DNA of 26,171 bases, taken from NCBI GenBank assembly GCA_002313925.1, contig DCAZ01000081.1, positions 1 through 26,171 of the forward strand, given 5' to 3'. Positions 1-8,000 of the stretch are shown piece by piece. The translations under genes and the position numbers were made by a program. The notes under the pieces were generated by a model that did no database searches, had not been told where the DNA came from, and was given only the letters and a program-made list of their open reading frames with translations. The first letter of the stretch is position 1. Every line of letters starts with the position of its first letter. The stretch is from Gemmatimonadales bacterium UBA1120. Its GTDB lineage: Bacteria; Gemmatimonadota; Gemmatimonadetes; Longimicrobiales; Gaopeijiaceae.

Positions 1-531
1 TTCAGACAAAACCCAGCCAGCTCCATCCCACGCTTGAGCTGTCGCAAGCATATTTATCGGATACCACAAAAGTAGCCCACCTGCAAATAGAAACTGCAGA
101 AGTGTCTTTCGTTTCCCCGACTTCCCTGCTGCTATGATGATTCCTCGTCTAGCCCCGTAGCTCCGAAAAAGGGTGATCAAGGCCTCTCGACCAAAAATCA
201 CAATCAGCACCCAACCTGACAGTGCCCCCCAAAAAGGGATATGTTCAGATTCAAAACCCCTATTAGAGATGACGAAAATGGGAATGAATGTCGACACAAG
301 CAGAAGTTTGTCAGCAATAGGATCAAGTAGCTTACCTAGGTCTGTAATGAGATCATAGCGTCGAGCGATATAGCCATCCAGAGCATCAGACAGGGCTGCT
401 AATACAAAAATCACAAAAGCTACAAATCTCAGACCCACGTCCTCTGCCTGAGCGAAAAAGAAAATGACCGGGCATGCTACTATCCGTGAGAGTGTAATAA
501 CCACGGGTAGGGTGAGGCGGTTTTTAGGCAA
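1..531 (-). CDS. pgsA: CDP-diacylglycerol-glycerol-3-phosphate 3-phosphatidyltransferase, 3' end cut by window
   Basis: Makes phosphatidylglycerol phosphate from CDP-diacylglycerol and glycerol-3-phosphate, the committed step to phosphatidylglycerol in the inner membrane. I translated the minus strand by hand: 177 codons are present and the frame stays open to base 1, so the C-terminus lies outside. The CDP-alcohol phosphotransferase signature is complete: D49, D52-G53, A56-R57, G66, D70 and D74, within SDALDGYIARR and DLGKLLDPIADK. The later GREALITLFR stretch is typical of PgsA rather than of phosphatidylserine synthase. Several hydrophobic helices are visible (residues about 10-27, 35-47, 78-90). 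The start is a TTG at 529-531, giving MPKNRLTLPVVITLSR, with GGGGAAGG four bases upstream. That ribosome binding site lies in the foot of a strong hairpin (see 541-589). It follows the 104-aa membrane protein by 78 bases. Confidence 0.88.
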   Translation of the reverse strand, partial: MPKNRLTLPVVITLSRIVACPVIFFFAQAEDVGLRFVAFVIFVLAALSDALDGYIARRYDLITDLGKLLDPIADKLLLVSTFIPIFVISNRGFESEHIPFWGALSGWVLIVIFGREALITLFRSYGARRGIIIAAGKSGKRKTLLQFLFAGGLLLWYPINMLATAQAWDGAGWVLSE

Positions 532-535
532 GGGG

Positions 536-589
536 CCTTCCCCGCGCAGTGAATAACTAGAGCGGCCGGAAACTCGGCTTCACTGCGGG
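536..589 (-). promoter_or_regulatory. Structured leader of pgsA masking its ribosome binding site
   Basis: Bases 541-553 (CCCGCGCAGTGAA) pair with 579-589 (TTCACTGCGGG): 11 base pairs with one 2-base bulge. Inside lies a second small stem, GCCG 565-568 with CGGC 575-578, loop GAAACT. In the minus-strand transcript the foot of the long stem includes three G residues of the GGGGAAGG ribosome binding site (536-543) of pgsA. No U tract follows, so it is not an intrinsic terminator. It may limit pgsA translation or separate it from the upstream genes. The pairing is read directly from sequence; the role is inference. Confidence 0.5.
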
Positions 590-609
590 ATGAGGCAAGA
601 CCACTTTCC

Positions 610-924
610 TCACACTGTTTCCAGCTTGGGCTCCAAAATCAATTCCGCCACCTCTTCTTCCATACGTGCCGCGATTGAGACGGCCTGTTCACGTAGGAGA
701 TCTTTAGATTCCCAAGCAATGAAGTCCCTAAGTAAGTTGACCGCATCCACCGACGCTGGTGCCCTTGATATATGACCTAGAGCAGCTAGGCGTCGAAGTC
801 CACTTCCACTGAATAGATCTCTCTGCCGACGGGTAATCTGATCACGAATAATTAGTGCTGTTACTGCCCCGAAACCCGCCGCAACAAGCACGGTAATACC
901 TGCTCTTCGAATCTTTTTGTTCAC
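610..924 (-). CDS. Small membrane-anchored protein of unknown function
   Basis: A 104-residue protein that I do not recognise. The N-terminus is basic (MNKKIRR) and followed by one hydrophobic helix at about residues 9-26, so it is probably a single-pass inner-membrane protein with the rest in the cytoplasm. The remainder is rich in Arg, Glu and Ala and should be helical, with a strongly acidic stretch ARMEEEVAELILE near the end. The start is GTG at 922-924, and it overlaps the recR stop codon (GTGA), so translation is probably coupled to recR. That coupling is the main reason to believe the gene. The overlapping plus-strand reading frame (590-775) is a shadow. Its place between recR and pgsA says little about function. 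Confidence 0.65.
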   Translation of the reverse strand: MNKKIRRAGITVLVAAGFGAVTALIIRDQITRRQRDLFSGSGLRRLAALGHISRAPASVDAVNLLRDFIAWESKDLLREQAVSIAARMEEEVAELILEPKLETV

Positions 925-1520
925 GACCCCATCTCTCTTCGCCCTGCCAGTGCCTGGGCAATAGTATTTCCATCTATATACTCCAAATCACCACCCACCG
1001 GGATACCTCGGGCTAAACGGGTCACACTAGGGCCTAGAGGCCGAATCTCATGCTCTAAATACACAGCAGTAGCCTCACCTTCAACACTTGCATTTGTAGC
1101 TAATATAACTTCCCCAATTTCACCATTGGAACACTGAACGCGTTCTAATAAACCATTGATATTCAACTCGTCTGGCCCCACACCATCTAGCGGTGAGAGT
1201 CTACCACCCAGGACATGGAAAAGACCCCTGTATTGGCCGGTCCGCTCAATCGAACCAACTTCATATGCTTCTTCCACCACACAGATTGTGGAATGATCTC
1301 GTCTTGGATCTGAACATACTTGGCAACGCTCCTCCTCCGAAAAGTTGCCGCAAACACCGCAGGGGTGAATCCTTTCAGCTAGTTCAACAACCAGCTTCGA
1401 GAGCCTATGAATATCATGTTTGGACCCCTTCATAAGGTAGTGAACGAGACGTAATGCCGTTTTCGGTCCAATGCCTGGAAGTCGGGCTAGTTCGCTGCTG
1501 AGTTGATCGATAACCGACAT
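921..1520 (-). CDS. recR: Recombination mediator RecR
   Basis: RecR acts with RecO (and RecF) to load RecA on SSB-coated single-stranded DNA during gap repair. The protein has 199 residues, the usual length. It starts with a helix-hairpin-helix region (ELARLPGIGPKTALRLVHYL, about residues 10-29), followed by the Cys4 zinc finger C54, C57, C66, C69, then a Toprim domain from about residue 77 (TICVVEEAYEVGSIERTG) with the downstream LATNASVEGEATAVYL segment, and a C-terminal Walker-B-like tail. The ATG start at 1518-1520 lies 25 bases after ybaB. The gene order dnaX-ybaB-recR is widespread in bacteria and supports all three calls. Confidence 0.97.
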   Translation of the reverse strand: MSVIDQLSSELARLPGIGPKTALRLVHYLMKGSKHDIHRLSKLVVELAERIHPCGVCGNFSEEERCQVCSDPRRDHSTICVVEEAYEVGSIERTGQYRGLFHVLGGRLSPLDGVGPDELNINGLLERVQCSNGEIGEVILATNASVEGEATAVYLEHEIRPLGPSVTRLARGIPVGGDLEYIDGNTIAQALAGRREMGS

Positions 1521-1545
1521 AGCTCAGTGCCCTTTCGAGACCAGG

Positions 1546-1872
1546 TCAGAAGAGTTTTGGTAGACCTGGAATATTCATTGGGAAGCCTCCGGTGGCCTTC
1601 CTCATCTTGCGCTGGTATACAGATTGAGCTTTGTCCTGCGCGTCACTCAATGCTCCCAAGACAAGATCCTCTAGCATCTCCACGTCATCTGGGTCCACGC
1701 AAGTAGGATCAATTTTCACCAGTTTCACCGAGCCCTTACCGTCTACTGTCACCTTTACCATCCCTCCACCCGAAGAAGAGGTTATTCTTTCTTGGTCAAG
1801 AGAGTCCTGGAGACCTTTCATTTTTTCCTGCATTTGCTGACCTAGCTGCATCAGCTGCTTAAGATTATCCAT
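1546..1872 (-). CDS. YbaB/EbfC family nucleoid-associated protein
   Basis: A 108-residue DNA-binding protein of the YbaB/EbfC family, small dimers thought to bind DNA as tweezers and to associate with the nucleoid. The family pattern is clear: an N-terminal coiled helix rich in Met and Gln (residues 1-27), then the central sheet SSGGGMVKVTVDGKGSVKLVKIDP (about 33-56), then a helix with EMLEDLVLGALSDAQDKA and a Gly/Pro-rich end (GGFPMNIPGLPKLF). The ATG at 1870-1872 follows an AGGA ribosome binding site closely. It lies 38 bases after dnaX and 25 before recR, the standard operon of these genes. The exact cellular role is not settled even for studied homologues. Confidence 0.95.
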   Translation of the reverse strand: MDNLKQLMQLGQQMQEKMKGLQDSLDQERITSSSGGGMVKVTVDGKGSVKLVKIDPTCVDPDDVEMLEDLVLGALSDAQDKAQSVYQRKMRKATGGFPMNIPGLPKLF

Positions 1873-1910
1873 GTGTCCTAGACAGGATGGGGTGACTAGT
1901 TGGCATCAAC

Positions 1911-3599
1911 TTAGTCCATCAACTCAAGATCGAGTTCTTCTACAGCTCTCCCAAGGCGGGGTTCCTGTTGCAATAACTCTCTCAAGGTATCCTCACGCAC
2001 TGATTTTTCGGTAATACGCTCAGTATTCAAAGGCTCCGTTTTGATATCGGAGATAACTATATCTGGAGCCCTTTTAAGGTAGGCCGCAACCCCTTTGCAG
2101 ATCTCTAACATGACCTCGGGTTCTTTGAGCTTCCTAGCCCCAGGGCCCGGTAAGGTAGTGACCTCAAGTCTACCATCTGATAATTCTCTTACTTCTGCTG
2201 ATCTCAAGAACCCACTCAACCCAAGAGGAATATTATTCCCTGATTCCAGCCACCTGGTCCAAGCTTCCTCAAGATCATCTGATGGGATAATCCTATTCGA
2301 GAAATTCTCAGTTGATCCACGTTGAGTGTGTTTCTCTGATTCTATATCCGGCTCGGGAACATCACTTGCCGCTCCCTTGTCAATCTGCTCTGATTTTCCT
2401 GAATCTCCGCCGCCTTCCCCAGCTTTTCCTGCACCACCTACTGAGGGAGGAACTCCTCCAAGAGCCTTAATCAACTCCTCTAGAGCAACGGTTCTGTCCA
2501 TGTAGCTCAAGCGCAGCAAGAGCATTTCAATCAACACTCGAGGATTCGAACTACGTCTAAGACTACCTTGACCCTCAAGCTCAGCTACAGCACTAAGCAT
2601 TCGAACGATATCTTCCGGCTCAAAACGAATGGAGTGCTCTAGAAGTTGATCCCTAAGGTTGCTCGGGAGGTGAACCTCTGTGTCAGGCGCTAAACGCAGC
2701 CGAAGCAGAGTACGTAAAATATCGAGAAGACCGTGATAGAACTCGACTAGGTCATACCCCTCATTAGCTAACTTTTCGATTAAGAGAAATACTTCCGAGT
2801 GCTTACTCCCTGAAAAGATGTCGAGGAGTTCGAGGTATCGCTCCTCCTCGACAAGACCCATCACCTTTCTCACCGATTCAGTTTCGACTTTACCCCCGGT
2901 GAGTGAAATAACCTGATCTAACAGCGAAAGAGCGTCGCGCATCCCACCATCAGCCTTCCGTGCAATTAGTCGGAGTGCCTCGTCCGTGGCCTCAAAATCC
3001 TCTTGCTCCACAATGGCAACTAATCGCGACAGAATCTGATCAACTCCTATACGTCTGAAGTCGAAGCGCTGGCAACGTGAGAGAATAGGCGAGGCCGACT
3101 GCTCTATCTTTTGAGGTTCTGTTGTTGCAAAAATAAAAACCACACTCGCTGGAGGTTCCTCAAGTATCTTGAGCAAGGCATTCCATGCCTCCCGAGTGAG
3201 CATGTGCGCCTCATCCACGATGTATACCTTGAAGCGCCCTTCCGCAGAAGGAGCGTACATCGCCCGTTCTCGGAGATCGCGTGCGTCATCTACACCGCGG
3301 TTTGATGCCGCATCAATTTCAACGACATCGAGAGCGGTGTGACCACCCCAAATCCGTGTACAGTTATCACAGATGCCACAAGGCTCACCCTCCTCACTCC
3401 GCTTCGCACAATTCAAAGCCATAGCTAGGACCCGTGCCAGTGTGGTCTTGCCAACTCCTCGAGGTCCACAGAACAAGTATGCATGCCCCACCCGGCCACC
3501 AGATACAGCCCGCCGGAGTGTTTCCGACACATGTTCCTGGGTGGTCACGTCCGCAAATGACTTCGGACGATATTTTCTGGCTAAAGCATAGTAAGACAA
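1911..3599 (-). CDS. dnaX: DNA polymerase III subunit gamma/tau
   Basis: The clamp-loader ATPase that opens and loads the beta clamp and couples the polymerases at the fork. The protein has 562 residues. Residues 1-230 form the AAA+ module: LARKYRPKSF at 6-15, Walker A GPRGVGKTT at 45-53, zinc-binding cysteines C64, C74, C77 and C80, Walker B VYIVDEAH at 125-132, then sensor 1 (IFATTEP) and the LSRCQRF motif. Collar helices follow to about residue 370, then a Gly/Ser/Glu-rich linker and a C-terminal region unlike that of E. coli tau. The start is TTG at 3597-3599, giving MSYYALARKYRP; no alternative start fits, and I see no good ribosome binding site. I saw no evidence for a programmed frameshift producing gamma. 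Confidence 0.96.
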   Translation of the reverse strand: MSYYALARKYRPKSFADVTTQEHVSETLRRAVSGGRVGHAYLFCGPRGVGKTTLARVLAMALNCAKRSEEGEPCGICDNCTRIWGGHTALDVVEIDAASNRGVDDARDLRERAMYAPSAEGRFKVYIVDEAHMLTREAWNALLKILEEPPASVVFIFATTEPQKIEQSASPILSRCQRFDFRRIGVDQILSRLVAIVEQEDFEATDEALRLIARKADGGMRDALSLLDQVISLTGGKVETESVRKVMGLVEEERYLELLDIFSGSKHSEVFLLIEKLANEGYDLVEFYHGLLDILRTLLRLRLAPDTEVHLPSNLRDQLLEHSIRFEPEDIVRMLSAVAELEGQGSLRRSSNPRVLIEMLLLRLSYMDRTVALEELIKALGGVPPSVGGAGKAGEGGGDSGKSEQIDKGAASDVPEPDIESEKHTQRGSTENFSNRIIPSDDLEEAWTRWLESGNNIPLGLSGFLRSAEVRELSDGRLEVTTLPGPGARKLKEPEVMLEICKGVAAYLKRAPDIVISDIKTEPLNTERITEKSVREDTLRELLQQEPRLGRAVEELDLELMD

Positions 3600-3829
3600 T
3601 AGTTTATCATTATGATGGAGTTGTTCACATCAGAGCTAATCGGAGTTCTGCCAGTCCTTAAAGAAGAAACAAGAATATCCCAGGGGACCCACACCACCGA
3701 TCACCGCACTTCCCGCTAGTCCTTGCGGCATATTAATAGGATTCCTGAGTTTTTTCCCCACAGGCTTGGGGTCGATCGGAAGCTATTTCAAGAGTAGTGT
3801 TATACATTGCCTAGTCAATCAGAAGGGAG
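3600..3829. other. Spacer between aroF and dnaX, no gene found
   Basis: This 230-base stretch holds the 3' flank of aroF and the leader of dnaX. I looked for the SRP RNA gene ffs, often placed just before dnaX, and did not find its conserved GGAAGG/AGCAGCC core on either strand. A short hairpin CCCCA (3756-3760) with TGGGG (3767-3771) is flanked by six T residues at 3750-3755. These read as A residues in the minus-strand transcript, so it is not an intrinsic terminator for aroF. No convincing promoter was recognised, though one for dnaX is expected here. Confidence 0.4.
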
Positions 3830-4861
3830 TTATTGGAGAGTAGGGTTGAAGTTCCGCCCTATCGCACGCGCGATCACCTTTACCTCATCTACTAACTTTG
3901 TGAACTGGTCTGGATAAAGGGATTGTGCTCCATCTGACATCGCTTTAGGAGGGTTAGGGTGAACTTCTACGATAAGCCCATCTGCCCCAGCCGCCACTGC
4001 AGCCCTGCCCATTGGGGTGACTTTGGAACGAACCCCGGTCCCATGGCTAGGGTCAGCAATTATAGGTAGGTGGGAAAGAGATTTTACGACTGGAATCGCT
4101 GCCAAGTCGAAGAGATTCCGTGTGTGAGTATCAAAGCTACGTATCCCTCGTTCGCATAAGATTACATCAGGATTCCCTTCAGCGAGAATGTACTCTGCCG
4201 CAAGAAGCAATTCGTCAATCGTGGCGGATATTCCGCGCTTCAAAAGAACGGGTTTCCCTGCCCTACCTGCTCTACGCAGAAGCGCATAATTTTGCATGTT
4301 GCGCGCGCCAATTTGAACAATGTCAGCGTATTTGACAACCAGATCCACTCCATCAGGATCCAAGGCCTCCGTCACAACTGCAAGCCCTGTTTCCTCTCTA
4401 GCACGTGCCAAGAACTCCAGGCCCTGCAACCCAAGTCCCTGAAAGGAATACGGTGAACTGCGTGGTTTGAATGCACCTCCACGCAGAACTGTCGCACCGA
4501 CGTCCTTGACCCTATGAGCTATGTCCAAGATCTCACGCTCGTTCTCAACTGAGCACGGGCCAGCCATTAGGACGAGATCCGAACCACCAATCTTTGTTCC
4601 GTTCGGGAGTGATACTACGGTATTCTCATCCTGCCACTCCCTGGACACCTGTTTGTAGGGTTGGGTAACAGGAATGAGTTCAAGCACACCCTCGAGACCC
4701 GCGAGCCTATCTGAAGAAATTCCACCATCGTTTCCTATGATTCCTATAGCAGTCCGTTGTCCCCCTGGTATGGGCGTAGCATCGTAGCCCATCTCCTTGA
4801 CCACTCTCACAACCGCGTGGATCTGCTCGGCAGACGCATTATTTTTCATCACGATTAGCAT
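3830..4861 (-). CDS. aroF: 3-deoxy-7-phosphoheptulonate synthase, type I-beta with regulatory domain
   Basis: Catalyses the first step of the shikimate pathway, joining phosphoenolpyruvate and erythrose 4-phosphate. At 343 residues it matches the group that carries an N-terminal ferredoxin-like regulatory domain (about residues 1-70, MLIVMKNNASAEQIHAVVRV), as in the Thermotoga maritima enzyme, where that domain mediates aromatic amino acid feedback. The catalytic barrel carries LMAGPCSVE (98-106, metal-binding Cys103), LRGGAFKPRSSPYSFQGLG (126-144), KRGISATIDE and IIADPSHGTG. The ATG at 4859-4861 is preceded by an AGGGG ribosome binding site about 10 bases away. It stands alone between smc and dnaX with long leaders on both sides, suggesting its own promoter. 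The symbol is used in the general sense; aroG would be equally acceptable. Confidence 0.95.
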   Translation of the reverse strand: MLIVMKNNASAEQIHAVVRVVKEMGYDATPIPGGQRTAIGIIGNDGGISSDRLAGLEGVLELIPVTQPYKQVSREWQDENTVVSLPNGTKIGGSDLVLMAGPCSVENEREILDIAHRVKDVGATVLRGGAFKPRSSPYSFQGLGLQGLEFLARAREETGLAVVTEALDPDGVDLVVKYADIVQIGARNMQNYALLRRAGRAGKPVLLKRGISATIDELLLAAEYILAEGNPDVILCERGIRSFDTHTRNLFDLAAIPVVKSLSHLPIIADPSHGTGVRSKVTPMGRAAVAAGADGLIVEVHPNPPKAMSDGAQSLYPDQFTKLVDEVKVIARAIGRNFNPTLQ

Positions 4862-4886
4862 GGGAGTTATTCCCCTATGTTTTCCG

Positions 4887-4912
4887 GAACTCGTGGGTTT
4901 GAGACGCAGTTC
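4887..4912 (-). promoter_or_regulatory. Small hairpin in the aroF leader
   Basis: GAACT at 4887-4891 pairs with AGTTC at 4908-4912, leaving a 16-base loop, about 25 bases upstream of the aroF ATG. Further upstream another weaker fold is possible. The leader of about 130 bases downstream of the candidate promoter is long enough for RNA-level control, but I see no leader peptide rich in aromatic codons and no T-box motif. Confidence 0.25.
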
Positions 4913-4989
4913 TTAACGAAACCCTGATCTCGGATCCCTGGGCCCGGAAAGTCAGACCATGGACTCCAGGCTCAATCTGCCCACCAGGC

Positions 4990-5005
4990 TTGATTCTATA
5001 ATCAA
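4990..5005 (-). promoter_or_regulatory. Palindrome with -10-like core upstream of aroF
   Basis: The 16-base sequence TTGATTCTATAATCAA is a perfect inverted repeat with 6-base arms (4990-4995 and 5000-5005). On the minus strand it reads TTGATTATAGAATCAA and contains the -10-like TATAGAAT, about 130 bases before the aroF ATG. It could be a promoter overlapped by an operator. No matching -35 was convincing. Confidence 0.3.
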
Positions 5006-5018
5006 CACCACTGACCCA

Positions 5019-5060
5019 TATACACCTATAAGGTCATACAGCAGGAAGTAAAGGTGTATA
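5019..5060 (-). promoter_or_regulatory. Perfect 9-bp inverted repeat after the smc stop codon
   Basis: TATACACCT (5019-5027) and AGGTGTATA (5052-5060) are perfect inverted copies separated by 24 bases, starting 11 bases past the smc stop. In RNA they could form a hairpin, but no U tract follows, so it is at best a 3'-end stabiliser. As DNA it could be an operator for aroF. Confidence 0.35.
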
Positions 5061-5071
5061 CAGCGAGTCGG

Positions 5072-8000
5072 CTATGGCTCGGAAGAAGCCCCCGCAGCCT
5101 GTAGGGCATCTTCAAGCTTAACACCCACAATAGTACTAATGCCTGGTTCCTCCATAGTCACACCGTAAATCCAGTCCGCAGCTTCGATGGTGCGGGGATT
5201 GTGCGTGATAACTACGAACTGGCTATCCGCCTTAAAGTCCTCCAGTAGTTTGATAAACCGACCAATATTGTTTTCATCAAGCGGAGCATCTACTTCATCC
5301 AAAACACAGAACGGACTCGGTTTAACAAGGTAGATTCCAAAAAGAAGTGATAGCGCAGTCAATGCGCGCTCTCCTCCAGAAAGCAGATCTATTCGTTGTG
5401 TCCGTTTTCCCTTCGGAGATGCGTGGATTTCGATCGGGGACTCCAGCGGGTCATCTGTTACCTGCAGCCAGATGTCTGCCTCGCCACCCTCAAATAATCT
5501 CAGAAACGTTTTTCGGAAGTGTTCACGAATCTCACCAAAAGTAGACATAAAGAGATTCGTAGCAGTTATGTTAATCTCACGGATTGCCGAACGAAGATCA
5601 TCACGGGCTTCGAAAAGATCATCTCTCTGCTCAGTCAAGAACGCGAGACGCTCACTCTCTTCTTCATGCTCTTCTACTGCGAGCATGTTCACCGGGGCTA
5701 ATCTCTCTAGCTTTAGTACGATTTCTCTGAGTTCTGCCTCAAGTTCAACCTGATCACCTTCGACTAGCTCGGCTTCCTCAAGGAGAGCACTCAGCGGCCG
5801 CCCCCACTCAATCTCTAGACGCTCTCGAATCCGACCTATGCGACCATCGAGCTCTTGATGCTCTAGCTCTAATGTATGCCGACGGTCTGAAGCCGCGCGT
5901 TCAACTGTCCGAGCCTCTCGAAGGCGTTTCTCAGATGTGCCGAGAGCTTCCTCTAGACCCTGTAGGATATTGTCCTTGTCCCTGACTTCACTCTCAGCAG
6001 CGCTGCGCTCCTCGAATAAACGCTCTATGGCGGTATCACCCTCCGATCGAATCTTGCGGGCTTCTGCCTGATCCTCCCTCAATCGGCCTTCCTCTTCATC
6101 TAAAACAAGGACGCGGTCTTCAGCTTGGTCACGCACCTGACCAATCGTCTCATGACGGTCATTTAAGCGTGTCACATCTCCCTCTAGACGAGCAACATCT
6201 ACAGCCAGAGCAGCTTCTTCAGATCGGGCGTTTTCCCATTCATTTTGAGCTAACTGTAGAATCTCTTTTGCTTGCTCACGTTTTTCGCTGAGGCCTTCCT
6301 CCTTCTCCAGTATAATACCCCGATCAGCTCGTGCTTCCTGACCTCTTTCGAGCACACGTGCATGTGCCGTGTTAGTAGCTCCTATCTCCCGTGCAAGATC
6401 AGCCTGTAAACGGTGCATCCGACCTTGCTCACCTGATTGTGTTTCTCCCTCAGCCCTCATTTTGTGAAGGGCATCCTCCGCCTCATGCATTTCTAGTCTA
6501 GAGGAAACCACCATTTCTTCAGCATCAGCAAGATTGTGTTCTTGAGCCTCACGCGTCTTACACGCGGACTCTTCCTCTAGCAACCGGAGATCAAGTGCCT
6601 CCCTTATCCTCAGGAGTTCTTCCTTCCGTTCCAATATTCCTGAGCCACCCGAAGGATTACCAATTCGCACCACGCCATTAACGGTCGTAAAGCATGCACC
6701 GTCGACCCCCTGAGGAACCTGAACGCCATTAAGGAGCGCCTTAACCCAAGGTGCTCCCTCACCACTAGTGTCGATTTGTGAGAGAAGCCCATTGTTTTGC
6801 CACGTGCCAGATTCCGGAACCATGTCCAATGGCAGGACTATTAGGCCTCCTCCCCCGTTCCAGCGTTCGATGAACCAATGGAGAATGCTATCTACCGTCG
6901 CACTCTCATTCACGACGATCGCCCGTGCGAATGTACCCAAGTGGGACTCAAGAGAAGGGGTTATTTTAGCGGACGCTTGGATATAGTCTGCTAAAGTTCC
7001 TAATACACCCGGAATCCCTGACTCGAGCACAGCTTGCACGACAGGTTCAATGCCTTCCTGGTCACGTTCAAGTAACTCCAAAGCAGAAAGGCGAGCCCTA
7101 AGTTCCATCGCAATATCAGTGGATACGCGCTCCACCCGGCGGGCATTATCCAACTCCCCCCTAACTACCGAGACATCAGCAATGCTCTGCTCTACACGAG
7201 CCGTTGCAACCTCCAGCTCACTTAAGGATTCTCCGAGCCTTCCCTCAAACAAATCACTTTGTGCCTGGAGCTCTGAAAATGTTTCATCTATAGAGTCCAA
7301 TTCTTTCGAAACTCGAGACAATCTTTTCTCTAATTCATCAGCCTGGGCATCAGAAGCTTCAGCATCCCCCTCTAATTGAGCTCCTCGACGCACCAGATCA
7401 CGTTCTTCCGCCTCCACTTCCTCAAGATCTTTTCGGGCACCAGACATGTCGTCATAGAGTCTCTCAACTCTAGTTTTTCGGTCGTCTACGACTGTTTGAA
7501 TCTCCTCAAGCTCCTCAAGCGCCCGAGTCCGCTTGCCAGTCAAGGCCCGTTCGTCACGTTCAAGCGCTTCGGCCTGGAGCCGTGCTTGAGCACGTTCCTC
7601 ATCAATTTGTGCCAAACGACGACCTGCATAAGCTGCCCGCTCATCTGCAACAGCAAGATCCCGCTCCCAGCGGACTAGCTGTTCTCTTACCTTCTCAAGG
7701 GTCGTAGCTGCCTTTGTGCGTTCCTTCTCGGCCTCAACTTCCCGAAGCCGTATAGACTCGTACTCGGCCTCCGCCGTATGCAGTTCAACAACTGTGCGCT
7801 CACTGGATCTATCTGTATCCAGCGACTCTTGTACACCCGCTAAACGCTCTCGTAAAAGATCTAATTGACGACGAACAACAGACACTTCTACATCTAATCG
7901 GCGCTGGCGATACTCAAGATAACGTTCGGCTTTCCCCTTTTGCCGAGCTAAAGAACGCACCTTAGTCTGCACTTCAGAGATAACGTCCTCGAGCCGCTGG

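Noticed and set aside
3750..3771. Intrinsic terminator after aroF (CCCCA/TGGGG stem with six T residues)
   Set aside because: The T residues precede the stem on the plus strand and read as A residues after it in the minus-strand transcript, so they have the wrong polarity. No gene on the plus strand needs it.
3600..3829. SRP RNA (ffs) gene, often found beside dnaX
   Set aside because: The conserved apical core (GGAAGG ... AGCAGCC) is absent on both strands and no long rod-like fold is evident.
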